From the NCBI RefSeq assembly GCF_002214485.1, contig NZ_CP015102.1, forward strand, positions 992,001 to 1,056,000: a stretch of DNA of 64,000 bases, in the 5' to 3' direction. The position numbers and the translations under genes are program-made. This document shows, piece by piece, positions 18,712-27,743 of the stretch (position 1 is the stretch's first letter; each line of letters begins with the position of its first letter). Source of the DNA: Thermococcus pacificus. Lineage in GTDB: Archaea; Methanobacteriota_B; Thermococci; Thermococcales; Thermococcaceae. The notes beneath the pieces are model-generated. The model ran no database searches. It saw nothing but the letters and a program-made list of their open reading frames with translations, and had not been told where the DNA came from.

Positions 18712-19977
18712 CTAAACCTTCGCCCTCTCGAACTCTTCCTTCCTGTCGAGCGGTTTGGTGGCATCTATCCCCCACTTCGCGGTTAAGCTCTTCTCAGCCG
18801 AGGGGTCAAGGGAGCTACCGCGGGCGTTCGGTACTATGATAAGGTCTTTATCTGCCTGGAAGCGAGTCGCTACCGCCCACTCCACTTCCCGGTCGTCGTA
18901 GATGTTGATGTCCTCGTCAACGACAACGACGTGCTTCAGGCTTGGGTGGCCTGCGAAGGCCGCCAAAATCGCGTTCTTGCCGTCCCCGTCGTGCTGCTTG
19001 GTTATGCTGACGACAGCGTGGAGCCACATGGCTCCGCCCTCAGTTAAGCGAACGCCGTGAACCTTTGGAACGACGCGCTTGACGCTCGCGTATATCTGGG
19101 GCTCCTTTGGAAGGCCCATCAGCATGTAGTGCTCGTAGCCACCGGGCAGGAGGGCGTGGAAAATCGGCTCATCAACGTGGTACATCCTCTCAAAGACCAC
19201 CAGAGGCTGCTTCCTGACGTAGTCGTAGGTTCCGGTTATGTCCACGAAGGGCCCTTCATCCACAAGTTCAGGCGTTATCTTCGCCTCAAAGACGAACTCC
19301 GTCTCGACCGGGACGGGGATGCCTCTAACGCTGACCACCTCAAGGGGCCTTCCAAAGGCCTTCTCGCTCATTCTCGACGCTATCTCAAGCTCGCTGATGC
19401 CATAGGAGGTGCTCGTTGCCCCAGCCAGGAGCAGGTGAACTGGGTTTCCGACTACTATTCTAACGTCCAGTTCTTCCCCGTGATCCGCCTTGTCTTTCCA
19501 CATCGCGTAGAGATGTCTTGGCACGAGCCTTATCGCGGCCGTTTTATCGTCGCGCACCATGATCCTGTGGAATGAGACGTTAACGAAGCCGTTCTCGTCC
19601 TTGGCTATGACCATCGCCGAGGTGAAGTACTGGCCGCCGTCCTTAGGGTAATACTTTGGAACCGGCAGCTCCCTGAGCGAGAAGTCAGCGGTGGAGTTTC
19701 CGAGGAAAGGCGCTTTCTCAACCACCCTGTAGGGAGAGGGGTTCTCCATAGCGTCGGCCATGAAGTGGATTATTTCCTCCCTTTTGATGCCGAGGTAGCG
19801 GGCTATCCTCTCGCGGGTGCTCCATATGTTGCCCGCGACCTCCCAGCCACCCACATCCCTGAAAAGGACGGGCCTGTCGCGGTACTTGAGGAGGTATCTG
19901 GTGACTTCGAGCTCCTTACTCACCGGCTCCTCGATGATGATCGCGTCCTCAAAACGCTCGATGATTTCCCTCAGCAT
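18712..19977 (-). CDS. UbiD family (prenylated-FMN) decarboxylase
   Basis: UbiD enzymes (de)carboxylate unsaturated acids using prenylated FMN supplied by UbiX. The 421-residue protein has family blocks [36 protein letters not shown] (FMN/metal region), [11 protein letters not shown] and the acid-rich [14 protein letters not shown], in which the usual Gly-Glu after EGPF is Val-Asp. Archaea with the modified mevalonate route use a UbiD member to decarboxylate trans-anhydromevalonate 5-phosphate. With HMG-CoA reductase also in this window, that role is a reasonable inference but not shown. Aromatic acid decarboxylation is the alternative. The ATG follows GGTGATACA. It is convergent with the ABC operon, 3 bases apart. 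Confidence 0.85.
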   Translation of the reverse strand: MLREIIERFEDAIIIEEPVSKELEVTRYLLKYRDRPVLFRDVGGWEVAGNIWSTRERIARYLGIKREEIIHFMADAMENPSPYRVVEKAPFLGNSTADFSLRELPVPKYYPKDGGQYFTSAMVIAKDENGFVNVSFHRIMVRDDKTAAIRLVPRHLYAMWKDKADHGEELDVRIVVGNPVHLLLAGATSTSYGISELEIASRMSEKAFGRPLEVVSVRGIPVPVETEFVFEAKITPELVDEGPFVDITGTYDYVRKQPLVVFERMYHVDEPIFHALLPGGYEHYMLMGLPKEPQIYASVKRVVPKVHGVRLTEGGAMWLHAVVSITKQHDGDGKNAILAAFAGHPSLKHVVVVDEDINIYDDREVEWAVATRFQADKDLIIVPNARGSSLDPSAEKSLTAKWGIDATKPLDRKEEFERAKV

Positions 19978-20008
19978 TGTATCACCTTAGTTTAATCTTC
20001 CAAAAGGG

Positions 20009-20018
20009 CTATAAAGCC
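20009..20018 (+). promoter_or_regulatory. TATA box of the SF2 helicase gene
   Basis: CTATAAAGCC is centred near 20012. Initiation about 25 bases on falls at 20037-20040, only 5-10 bases before the ATG codons at 20045 and 20051. No ribosome site is visible, so this transcript is probably near-leaderless. Confidence 0.6.
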
Positions 20019-20044
20019 TTTTTCCAAACTCCCAACGATTGGTC

Positions 20045-21445
20045 ATGCCTATGGTTATCCTCCGCATCCCGGACGGTTCAGCACTGGTCAGGATTGAGAA
20101 GGCGGACCCCAAGGTCTACTTCAGTATATACGAACTACTGAGCTACAAGAAGGACTACGGCAAATGGGAGAAGCCTGAAAGCCTGTACGACCCCTACGAG
20201 AAGACCTTCCCAGTTGGCCTTCTCCCAAGGGTCAAGAAGTTCCTCAACAGCAGGGGCTATCGCGTTCGCGTTAAAGACGAGCGCCAGGTCAGAGGGGTTA
20301 AGCTCAACTCGACCTGGAATGAGAACTACGTCATGCGTAAATACCAGCAGCGTGCCGTCAAGAAGGCCCTCAAGGAGAAGATGGGCGTCCTGGCCCTGCC
20401 TGTAGGGAGCGGTAAGACCGTCGTTGGCCTCAGGATAATCCATGAGCTCGACCTCTCAGCCCTCATAGTCGTTCACACCAAGGAGCTTCTCTACCAGTGG
20501 GCAGATAAGGTCCGTGAGGTTCTGGGCATTGAGCCGGGCATCGTCGGCGACAACAAGTGGAACGAGGGAAGCGTGACCATAGCGATGGTGCAGACGCTCC
20601 TCTCGAGGGGTGCCGACAAGCTCCAGCACGATTACGCCATAGTGATGTTCGACGAGTGCCACAGGACTTCAGCGGCCGAGAAGTTCTATCAGCTCGGCCT
20701 TTCTCTCCCCCAGGTCTATCGCTTCGGCCTCTCCGCAACCCCCTGGAGGCGCGTTAGGGGCGAGGAGATCAAGATAGAGGCCGTGGTCGGCCCGACCATA
20801 TTCGAGGTTAAGGCGGAAGACCTGATAAAGGAGAAGTTCCTCGCAAAGCCGCGCTTCGAGGTCATCACTTATGAGTCCGCGATGCCCTCCTTCAGCGAGC
20901 GCTACAAGGAACTCTACGAGGACATGATCATGAACAACGACGAGAGGAACCTGGCCGTGGTTGAGAAGGCCGTTGAGCTCGCCAGGAAGGGACACCGCGT
21001 CCTCATCGACGTCAAGCGTATAGAGCACGGCAAGATATTGAAGGAGATGCTGGAGAAGAGGGGCATGAAGGCTGAGTTCCTGAGCTCCAAGAGTCCGAAC
21101 AGGTGGGAGATACTGGAGGCATTCAAGGAGGGTGAGATTCCAGTCTTGATCTCCACGCTCCTCAAAGAAGGCGTGGACATTCCGGAGATTTCAGCGATAA
21201 TCCTAGCCGGCGGCGGCAAAAGCGACATAATGACGATACAGACTATAGGCCGCGCCCTGAGGCCGAAGAGGGGGATGAGGGCCGTCATAGTCGACGTCCA
21301 GGATGACGACCCGCTACTCTTTACGCACTTCATCGAGCGCCAGAAGGCACTCAAGCAGTACTACGGGAAGTACTACGACAAAGAGATGGCGTCAAAGCTG
21401 GAGGAGAGCGTCCCCAAGAAGCGCCGCCCTCGTAAGCGCCCGTGA
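20045..21445 (+). CDS. SF2 DNA/RNA helicase (XPB/Rad25-like group)
   Basis: The protein has an N-terminal domain of about 95 residues, then helicase motifs: Q-like RKYQQRAVKKAL, motif I LALPVGSGKTVVG, II FDECHRTSA, III FGLSATPWRR, IV/V GVDIPEISAIILAGGG and VI QTIGRALRP. The basic tail PKKRRPRKR may bind nucleic acid. The DECH-type motif and domain order resemble archaeal XPB-like helicases, which act in repair or transcription; RecG and Hef look different. The ATG at 20045 or 20051 fits the promoter. The 3' end overlaps truA by 54 bases in convergent orientation, an unusually long overlap for this window. Confidence 0.85.
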   Translation: MPMVILRIPDGSALVRIEKADPKVYFSIYELLSYKKDYGKWEKPESLYDPYEKTFPVGLLPRVKKFLNSRGYRVRVKDERQVRGVKLNSTWNENYVMRKYQQRAVKKALKEKMGVLALPVGSGKTVVGLRIIHELDLSALIVVHTKELLYQWADKVREVLGIEPGIVGDNKWNEGSVTIAMVQTLLSRGADKLQHDYAIVMFDECHRTSAAEKFYQLGLSLPQVYRFGLSATPWRRVRGEEIKIEAVVGPTIFEVKAEDLIKEKFLAKPRFEVITYESAMPSFSERYKELYEDMIMNNDERNLAVVEKAVELARKGHRVLIDVKRIEHGKILKEMLEKRGMKAEFLSSKSPNRWEILEAFKEGEIPVLISTLLKEGVDIPEISAIILAGGGKSDIMTIQTIGRALRPKRGMRAVIVDVQDDDPLLFTHFIERQKALKQYYGKYYDKEMASKLEESVPKKRRPRKRP

Positions 21446-22195
21446 GTAACGTTCGAAGATGTCCCTCTTCGCTTTTTTCAGCCCCCTCTCATCGACTTCG
21501 AATTTTATACCGGGGTAATCGATGTGCCACAGCACCAGCCCCTCGGGCAGTGCAGGCGGGACTTTTTTGGTGTAGTCCCCGTTAAGCATCCTCTCGATTT
21601 CCGCGGGTTCCATGAGTCCAAGCCCGCAGAACCTTATCGCGTTCACCATTCTGCGCACCATCTCCCAGAGGAAGCTCTTCCCCTTGATTTCGATGACGTA
21701 GTAGCCCTGCCTCTCCTCAATCTCGACCCGCGTTATCTCCCGGACGGGCTCTTTCCCGGGCTCGAGCCTCGCGAATGCCGAGAAGTCGTGCTCCCCGATG
21801 AAGAGCCGGGCGCATTCCTCCATTTTCCAGCGGTCAAAGCCCTCGTTGACGAGGTAGTAGCGGTAGGTCTTCGATTTCGCCCAGAAGCGTGGGTGGAAAT
21901 CATCAGGAACCTCCGCGACGCCGAGAACCCAGACGTCCCTTAAGTGATGGTTCAGAACCTCGGCCCTCACCAGGTCCGGTCTGCCAGCCGCATCGAACGC
22001 CACGACGTTGAAGATGGCCGAGACGCCTCTGTCCGTCCGCGAGGCCCCCTTGAAGCCCGCGCTTTCAGCGTCTTCGATGACCCTAAGTCTCGTGAGGGCC
22101 CTCAGTATTTCCCCCTCGACCGTCCTCACATCCGGCTGCCTCTGGAACCCGTAGAAGGCCGTTCCGTCGTAGGCTATCCTGAGTGCGAACTTCAT
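21392..22195 (-). CDS. truA: tRNA pseudouridine synthase A
   Basis: TruA isomerises uridines 38-40 in the tRNA anticodon arm. The 267-residue protein starts with the family strand MKFALRIAYDGTAFYGFQRQP, has the catalytic Asp in GASRTDRGVSA, and later the KSFLWEMVRRMVNAI helix of the active-site cleft. The ATG 22195 has only a weak GGGAGC ribosome site; a reverse-strand TATA-like ATTTATACC near 22216 predicts a very short leader. The final 18 codons overlap the convergent helicase gene. Length and motifs are otherwise ordinary. Confidence 0.94.
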   Translation of the reverse strand: MKFALRIAYDGTAFYGFQRQPDVRTVEGEILRALTRLRVIEDAESAGFKGASRTDRGVSAIFNVVAFDAAGRPDLVRAEVLNHHLRDVWVLGVAEVPDDFHPRFWAKSKTYRYYLVNEGFDRWKMEECARLFIGEHDFSAFARLEPGKEPVREITRVEIEERQGYYVIEIKGKSFLWEMVRRMVNAIRFCGLGLMEPAEIERMLNGDYTKKVPPALPEGLVLWHIDYPGIKFEVDERGLKKAKRDIFERYSRALTRAALLGDALLQL

Positions 22196-22260
22196 GCTCC
22201 CGGGTTTTCACGGGGGTATAAATGCTTTTTCGATGTTCCCCCCGGACAGAGTGACGGATT

Positions 22261-22327
22261 GTTTTACCTTTGTAAACCCTAATTTTGGAGAGAATTCAAC
22301 CAAACCTGGAAAAGGTTGATAAAGAAC
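22261..22327 (+). promoter_or_regulatory. Promoter with two inverted repeats before a small gene
   Basis: A TATA-like TTGATAAAGAA (22316-22326) is flanked upstream by two inverted repeats: TTTAC/GTAAA with a 4-base gap (22263-22276) and AACCT/AGGTT with a 5-base gap (22303-22317). The second touches the BRE/TATA region and would place a bound repressor across it. The downstream ATG is 35 bases from the TATA centre, the same spacing seen for other genes here. Confidence 0.5.
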
Positions 22328-22355
22328 TTTGAGTACTCCAATCGGGGGTGGAAAA

Positions 22356-22448
22356 ATGGATGAGTTTGTCGACATCGAGGTGCTCGAGAACGTCACCAAC
22401 TTTGAGCTGATGTGCATCTTCATGAAAAATGTGAAGGAGAACTGCTGA
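22356..22448 (+). CDS. Small 30-residue protein (putative)
   Basis: ATG 22356 to TGA 22446-22448 encodes 30 residues, MDEFVDIEVLENVTNFELMC and then IFMKNVKENC. It is acidic at the start, with two cysteines near and at the C-terminus. Support comes from GGGGGTGG ending 5 bases before the ATG, a TATA-like element 35 bases upstream, and inverted repeats over the promoter. It sits in a 257-base gap between truA and pheT, on the strand opposite both, ending 4 bases before the pheT stop. I recognise no family. It could be a regulatory small protein, or the remnant of a longer gene. Confidence 0.5.
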   Translation: MDEFVDIEVLENVTNFELMCIFMKNVKENC

Positions 22449-22452
22449 AATA

Positions 22453-24174
22453 TCAGAGGTAGGGCTCTGTATAGAGGGGCCTAAGGAAGAGCTCAAAGCC
22501 CGCAACGGGCATCTCTAGGCCCCAGTTTTCCAGCACCGCGGGATGTATCTCCCCTATAATTCCTATCGCTTTCCCTTCAACGACTATTTTCCCAGCCCTT
22601 CCAGGGATGAAGCTCGGGTGCTCGACCTCCTCCAGCTCGTACTCAAAGCCGAGGTGTCTCATTACCGAGTCAAGGATTTCCTTGGCCTCTGTGAATGTTA
22701 CGCGCGGATGTGCCAGAGCCACCGCCAGCTTGCTCTCGCTCACCGTTTTGGTCTCCCTGCTCTCATCTATCAGCGTCGCCTTGCCCACTTCAAAGACCCT
22801 CTGCGGGTACTCCTCGTGGGTGTTCTGGCTCAGGAAGTCGAGCAGACTCGGCAAAAGCCAGTTCCTCAAGGCGGACCACTTGGGGCTTATTGGGTTCTCT
22901 ATCTCGACGAGTTCAGCCGGCGGGTGGTTGAAGTAGCCATCGCACTCTTCTCCCTCCTCGCAGGGGAGATTCATCCTTGAATACTGGGCTTCCCTGTTCG
23001 TAAGGTTGAAGGTCATTACTTCCTGTAAGCCAAAGCCGACCATGAGTTCCCTCACGGCATCTTCGAACTCGACGAATTTGTCCCCCCTGCCCTGGACGGC
23101 AAGCTTCGGCTCCTCGGGCTCGATTTCATTGTAGCCGTAGGCTATGAGAACGTCCTCCAGAACGTCCCTTGCGTGCATTATGTCGTCCCTGAAAGCGGGA
23201 TATAGGAGCCTTGCCTTTCCACCTTCGAGCTCAACCTCGTACATCATCCTCTCGAGGAGGTCTTTTATCTCATCGTCGCTCAGCTCAAGGCCGGCTAACT
23301 TTCTTATGTAGTCCAGCTCGACCTCAAAGGGCTTTGGAGTTAGGTCTGGCGTCTCGATTTCAAAGTCAGGATAAACTACCTTGACGCTCTTTATCTTCCC
23401 ACCGCGCTCGGCTAGGGCTGTAACGACGACGTTGAGGGCTAGCATAATCTTGTTCAGGTCCCAGCCGGTCACGTCAACGAAGACGTTCTTGGTTTCGGTC
23501 GTCACTCGCCCAGTTATCTCGGAGTTTATGATAGGTGGCATGGAGAGGACTTTGCCCTCGCTGTCGACGAGGAGCGGGTAATAGGGCTTATCCTTTATCA
23601 GGTGCCCGTATTCTTTCCCTTTCTCGTGCTTTTCGAGGATTTCCTCCAGCGTTAGCTCATCGGTGAAGCCGAGGGGGACGAACTTCTCGGTCTTCTCTGC
23701 CGCGCGGTAGTAGATCGGCGGTTTAACCTTGTCGAAGTCGAAGATGCCTATCGCTACTTCCCTTCTGCGCCTTCCAAAGGTTAAGGCTACCTTCTCCTGG
23801 AGGTTTATCATCTGCTTGAGGGCCTCTTCATCGAGGTGAAGGCCCTCAACTATGGCGTAGACACCGTAGGGACGGATGTCCTTCAGCTTCTCGTCAACGT
23901 AAACCACAACGTCGCTCTTCTCAACTTCGTACTTCGGCAGGCCCCTCTTCATTCCGAGTGCCCACTTGATCTGCCTTGCTATTCCCTCGGCGCTCCAGAG
24001 GTCGGGCCTGTTGGTGTCCTTGGAGTCTGCCTTGAAGTAGATTTCACCGTTCTCCTCCCAGACGTCGTCGAGCTCACATTTCGCATAGAGGAAGAGGTCC
24101 TCCCACTCCTCGACGGTGAAGCTCTTCCCGATGAGCCTCTCAAGGTCGGACTTTGAAACGTCAAACTTCGGCAT
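22453..24174 (-). CDS. pheT: Phenylalanyl-tRNA synthetase beta subunit
   Basis: This is the archaeal-type beta subunit of the (alpha-beta)2 PheRS. The 573-residue protein starts MPKFDVSKSDLERLIG and has the B3/B4 editing region (KPFEVELDYIRKLAGLELS), and the B5 and catalytic-like core GRGDKFVEFEDAVRELMVGFGLQEVMTF with a C-terminal WSALRNWLLPSLLDFLS segment. It lacks the tRNA-binding EMAP and anticodon-binding domains of bacterial beta subunits, as expected in archaea. ATG 24174 follows GGTGATACTC; ATG 24183 is less likely. It lies 10 bases after pheS, in the same operon. Confidence 0.95.
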   Translation of the reverse strand: MPKFDVSKSDLERLIGKSFTVEEWEDLFLYAKCELDDVWEENGEIYFKADSKDTNRPDLWSAEGIARQIKWALGMKRGLPKYEVEKSDVVVYVDEKLKDIRPYGVYAIVEGLHLDEEALKQMINLQEKVALTFGRRRREVAIGIFDFDKVKPPIYYRAAEKTEKFVPLGFTDELTLEEILEKHEKGKEYGHLIKDKPYYPLLVDSEGKVLSMPPIINSEITGRVTTETKNVFVDVTGWDLNKIMLALNVVVTALAERGGKIKSVKVVYPDFEIETPDLTPKPFEVELDYIRKLAGLELSDDEIKDLLERMMYEVELEGGKARLLYPAFRDDIMHARDVLEDVLIAYGYNEIEPEEPKLAVQGRGDKFVEFEDAVRELMVGFGLQEVMTFNLTNREAQYSRMNLPCEEGEECDGYFNHPPAELVEIENPISPKWSALRNWLLPSLLDFLSQNTHEEYPQRVFEVGKATLIDESRETKTVSESKLAVALAHPRVTFTEAKEILDSVMRHLGFEYELEEVEHPSFIPGRAGKIVVEGKAIGIIGEIHPAVLENWGLEMPVAGFELFLRPLYTEPYL

Positions 24175-24184
24175 GAGTATCACC

Positions 24185-25690
24185 TCACCACACGAGCCTC
24201 GCTTCCCTCAACCAGCGCAGGTCGTAGCTGAAGAGGTAGCGGATGTCGTCTATTCCGAGCTTGAACATGGCTAATCTGTCGATTCCTATTCCCCACGCTA
24301 TCACTGGCGCGTCTATTCCAAGGGCCTTCGTCATCTCCTCGCGGAATATTCCAGCTCCGCCGAACTCGACCCATCCGAGCTCCGGGTGGTAGGCGCTCAT
24401 CTGGACGCTCGGCTCAGTGAACGGGTAGTAATCGGGCAGGAACTTGACCTTCTTCGCTCCAGCTATCTCAACGGCAAAGCGCTTGAGGATTCCGAGGAGG
24501 TGCCTGAAGTTTAGGTCTTCACCAACGACGAAGCCGTCCACCTGGTTGAACTCGATGAGGTGTGTCCTGTCCAGAACATCTGGCCTGAAAACGCGCTGAA
24601 TCGTGAAGTACTTGCCCGGTATTTCAACGCCTTTAGCCAACTGTCTTCCGCTGAGGGCTGTTCCGTGGGCCCTCGGCATCAGGAGCATCGCCCTCTCCGG
24701 TGACCAGACGTAGCCCCAGCCGCGCGAGCCGGTGTCGCCGCCACGCTCGTGGGCGGCCTTCACTCTCTCAACGAGCTCCTCGCCTGGCAGGTGGCCGCTC
24801 TTCGGATACTTGAGCTGGTAGGTGTCGGTCCACTCCCTGGCTGGGTGGTTCTGGGGCTGGAAGAGTGCGTCGAAGTTCCAGAACTGGGTCTCTATGAGAC
24901 TCTCGACAGTCATCTCGATGAAGCCCATCTCGATGAGCCTTCTCCTTATCTTGTCGAGGAAAGCGCGGTAAGGCTGCTTCTTACCCGGGTAGATCCTCCT
25001 CACGGGGGCCTTGATGTCAAAGCGCCTGAACTCGACTTCCCTCCACTTGCCCGACTTTATGAGCTCGGGCGTTAGAACGGAAACTTCTCTCTTCAGCTCA
25101 ATTCCCTTCTTCACGAGCTCCTCTCCGGCGGGTGTTATCTCGACGGTTCTCTCGGTGACGGTGCCCTCCTCGGCTATCTTCCTCCTCTTGAGTTCCTTGA
25201 CCGAAATAAGCTTTTCAATCTCCTTCGCGGGGACGCTTCCCTTCTCTGCCAGAAGTTTTAGTGCTTTATCAATGGGCCTCTCCTCGGCGTTAAGGCCTCT
25301 CTCAGTAATTTCAAGGATTAGCTTTCCTTCTTCCTTCCTCACGTTCGCCCAGCCCTCTTTCCGGAGAAGGCCGACGATGGGCTTGAGCTCGTCTTCACTG
25401 AGAACCCCCGAAAGGTCGTCGAGGGTGACTTTCCCCTTCTCCTTCAGAACCCTCAAAGCCCTCCACTCGGGCAGACCAATTCTGGCGTATTCCCTCCCGG
25501 TCTCCGTGAGAACCGCGACCTTCTCACTGCTCTCGTGGAGCTTTGCAAGCCCCTTGGCCTGCAGGCCGAGGACGGAGCGCATAACCGCAACCTGGTCGAG
25601 GCCGGTTTTTTCAACGAGTTCTTCAAATTTGAGCTTTCGTGCCTCTCCGAGCTTTATGAGCGTGAGCTTCTCCTGGTAGCTAAGTTCCAT
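24185..25690 (-). CDS. pheS: Phenylalanyl-tRNA synthetase alpha subunit
   Basis: This is the catalytic subunit of PheRS. The 501-residue protein has the archaeal N-terminal winged-helix repeats (about 1-200, several HTH-like units with charged helices) that contact tRNA, then the class II core: motif 1 near [13 protein letters not shown], motif 2 [20 protein letters not shown], and motif 3 [21 protein letters not shown] 25690 is preceded by GGAGGTGG. The next gene upstream (Tdh) ends 85 bases away with its own promoter, so pheST are a two-gene operon. No unusual residues were seen. Confidence 0.96.
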   Translation of the reverse strand: MELSYQEKLTLIKLGEARKLKFEELVEKTGLDQVAVMRSVLGLQAKGLAKLHESSEKVAVLTETGREYARIGLPEWRALRVLKEKGKVTLDDLSGVLSEDELKPIVGLLRKEGWANVRKEEGKLILEITERGLNAEERPIDKALKLLAEKGSVPAKEIEKLISVKELKRRKIAEEGTVTERTVEITPAGEELVKKGIELKREVSVLTPELIKSGKWREVEFRRFDIKAPVRRIYPGKKQPYRAFLDKIRRRLIEMGFIEMTVESLIETQFWNFDALFQPQNHPAREWTDTYQLKYPKSGHLPGEELVERVKAAHERGGDTGSRGWGYVWSPERAMLLMPRAHGTALSGRQLAKGVEIPGKYFTIQRVFRPDVLDRTHLIEFNQVDGFVVGEDLNFRHLLGILKRFAVEIAGAKKVKFLPDYYPFTEPSVQMSAYHPELGWVEFGGAGIFREEMTKALGIDAPVIAWGIGIDRLAMFKLGIDDIRYLFSYDLRWLREARLVW

Positions 25691-25775
25691 AGTGCCACCT
25701 CCCAGTGTGGGTGGGTGAGGGAACTTAAGAGAATTGCGGTGCCGTAAAAACTATTGGGAAAAGAGAAGGAAAACT

Positions 25776-26828
25776 TCAACCCTTGTGCGGGAAGAAGACG
25801 ACCTTTCCGGTCTTGCCAGCGCGCATGAGCTCGAAGGCCTCCTCAAACTTGTCGAAGCCCTTGTACTTGTGGGTGATTACCGGGTCAAGGTTGAGCTTTC
25901 CGCTCTGGATGAGGCTTGAGACTGTGTACCAGGTCTCCCAGAGGTGCCTTCCGGTGATGCCGTGTACTTCAAGGGCCTTGAAGATCATGAGGTTGTTGAA
26001 GTCGAGCGTAACGTCCCTCGGGAAGAGGCCGAGCAGGGAAACCCTTCCTCCCGGGGTGGTCGCTTTAAGACCCTGCTCAAGGGCTTTGGGAGCTCCGCTG
26101 AACTCGAGGAAGACCTCAACCCCGGCGCCGTCGGTTATGTCCATCACGGCCTTGACCGGGTCCTCCTCGAAGGGATTGATGACGTAGTCGGCGCCGACCT
26201 TTTTCGCTAGCTCCCTTCTGAACTCGCTCGGCTCGCTCACGATGACGGGATAAGCGCCGCTCGCCTTCGCAACCGCTATTCCAAGGAGTCCGAGCGGGCC
26301 AGCTCCGGTGATGAGCGTGCTCCTCCCCGCTATCGGTCCAGCCAGGACGGTATCGACGGCGTTTCCGAGGGGCTCCTGGAGGGAGGCGTACTCCGGAGGC
26401 ATGTCCTTCGGGTTCTTCCAGGCGTTCTGGGCAGGGACTATGGCGTACTCGGCGAAGACGCCGTCCATGTCAACGCCAAATATCTTCGTGTTCTGGCAGA
26501 CGTGGTAGCGGTTGTGCTTGCACGCGTAGCACTTGCCGCAGACGATGTGGGTCTCGACGCTTATGTAGTCGCCCTCCTGGAGGGTGTCAACGCCGGGGCC
26601 GACTTCAACGACCTCCCCAGCCACTTCGTGACCCATTATCTGGGGCGGCTTTATTCTGCTCTGCGCCCATTCGTTCCACTCGTAGATGTGAAGGTCAGTA
26701 CCGCAGATGCTCGTCGCCAGAACCTTTATGAGAACCTCGCCCGGACCTGGCTTTGGAACGTCAACCTCGACGAGCTCGGCACCGTAAGCCGGCTTGGTTT
26801 TCATGATAGCAGGCATTTTTTCAGCCAT
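25776..26828 (-). CDS. tdh: L-threonine 3-dehydrogenase
   Basis: Tdh oxidises threonine to 2-amino-3-ketobutyrate with NAD+ in amino-acid catabolism. The 350-residue protein closely resembles the T. kodakarensis enzyme. It has the catalytic zinc region [12 protein letters not shown], the GHEVAGEV motif, the structural zinc site [15 protein letters not shown], and the Rossmann loop [23 protein letters not shown] 26828 is preferred to an upstream ATG at 26837 because GGAGATGATTCCC lies just before it and the length equals that of relatives. A TATA box is at 26874-26883. The protein is a cytosolic tetramer in known members. Confidence 0.96.
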   Translation of the reverse strand: MAEKMPAIMKTKPAYGAELVEVDVPKPGPGEVLIKVLATSICGTDLHIYEWNEWAQSRIKPPQIMGHEVAGEVVEVGPGVDTLQEGDYISVETHIVCGKCYACKHNRYHVCQNTKIFGVDMDGVFAEYAIVPAQNAWKNPKDMPPEYASLQEPLGNAVDTVLAGPIAGRSTLITGAGPLGLLGIAVAKASGAYPVIVSEPSEFRRELAKKVGADYVINPFEEDPVKAVMDITDGAGVEVFLEFSGAPKALEQGLKATTPGGRVSLLGLFPRDVTLDFNNLMIFKALEVHGITGRHLWETWYTVSSLIQSGKLNLDPVITHKYKGFDKFEEAFELMRAGKTGKVVFFPHKG

Positions 26829-26873
26829 GGGAATCATCTCCTTAACCTTTCAATGTGTATCTGAACAGGGAGC

Positions 26874-26883
26874 GATATAAACC
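26874..26883 (-). promoter_or_regulatory. TATA box of tdh
   Basis: The reverse strand reads GGTTTATATC preceded by GCAAAA, a good BRE/TATA pair. Predicted initiation near 26853 leaves a 25-base leader containing the GGAGATGAT ribosome site. Confidence 0.65.
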
Positions 26884-26974
26884 TTTTGCGGGGACGAATG
26901 GAAGCCAGTGTTCCCCCCGGCCATCGGAAACCTTATATTCCAGGAGTATCTTATTCACGTGGAGGGGTCTAGAA

Positions 26975-27718
26975 ATGGTGCTCATAGTTGTAACAGGGAG
27001 GGGTGGTGCCGGGAAGACGACTACTACTGCTAACTTAAGCACTTTTCTTGCAATGAGGGAATACCGTGTTCTCGCCGTTGACGGTGATCTTTACCTTCCC
27101 AACCTTGGCTTTCACTTTGGGTTTGACACCGTTAAATACACTCTCCACTCTGTCCTGAAGAATCCAGACATAGACCCGGAGTGGGCGATATACAGGCACC
27201 CTCAAACGGGCGTCCACGTCATGCCCGGGAGCACTCAGCTCCAGGACGTTCTTGGAATCTCCCCCAGAAGGCTTGTGGACATCCTCGAGAGGGTTAAGTA
27301 CAAGTTCGGCGTTATTTTCGTTGACTCCCCCACAGGGATACCCTTTGACACCCTCCCCACCTTTGAAGTTGCGAATTATCAGCTCATAGTCGTTGAGATA
27401 GAGCGCTCACCAATATACTCTTTTGAGACCATGGTGGAGAATGAGATCGAGAAGCTGAAGGCCCTGGGAGAGAGGTACAACCTGAACATCGGGGTTATCC
27501 TTAACAAGGTTCGTGAGTCTGGGGACGTCGTTGACAAAGTCATCGAGGCTGTTGAGGAAGATCTCAACGTTCCCGTTATAGGGTGGATACCCTTTGATAA
27601 CAACGTCCCTGAATCCATCAACGTTGGTGTCCCCATCCTGAAGTACCGTCCCAAGAGCGACGCGGCCATAGCCTTCCAGGAGACTGGGGAAGTCCTTGAG
27701 GAATGGATATTCGGCTGA
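26975..27718 (+). CDS. MinD/ParA-like ATPase
   Basis: The 247-residue protein is a deviant-Walker ATPase: P-loop TGRGGAGKTTTTANLS (7-22), switch I LAVDGDLYLPNLGFHFG and switch II IFVDSPTGIPFD. The signature lysine at the start of the deviant P-loop (KGGxGKT) is Arg9 here, and Lys14 is the usual P-loop lysine, so the ATP-dependent dimerisation typical of MinD may be altered. A C-terminal amphipathic helix (FQETGEVLEEWIF) could bind membranes. ATG 26975 follows GGAGGGG; the upstream in-frame codons are not supported by the TATA-like CTTATATTCC near 26932. It lies 25 bases before HMG-CoA reductase. Its role is unknown. Confidence 0.8.
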   Translation: MVLIVVTGRGGAGKTTTTANLSTFLAMREYRVLAVDGDLYLPNLGFHFGFDTVKYTLHSVLKNPDIDPEWAIYRHPQTGVHVMPGSTQLQDVLGISPRRLVDILERVKYKFGVIFVDSPTGIPFDTLPTFEVANYQLIVVEIERSPIYSFETMVENEIEKLKALGERYNLNIGVILNKVRESGDVVDKVIEAVEEDLNVPVIGWIPFDNNVPESINVGVPILKYRPKSDAAIAFQETGEVLEEWIFG

Positions 27719-27743
27719 TTTCAAGTTCTGGAGGGGTGTCCTT

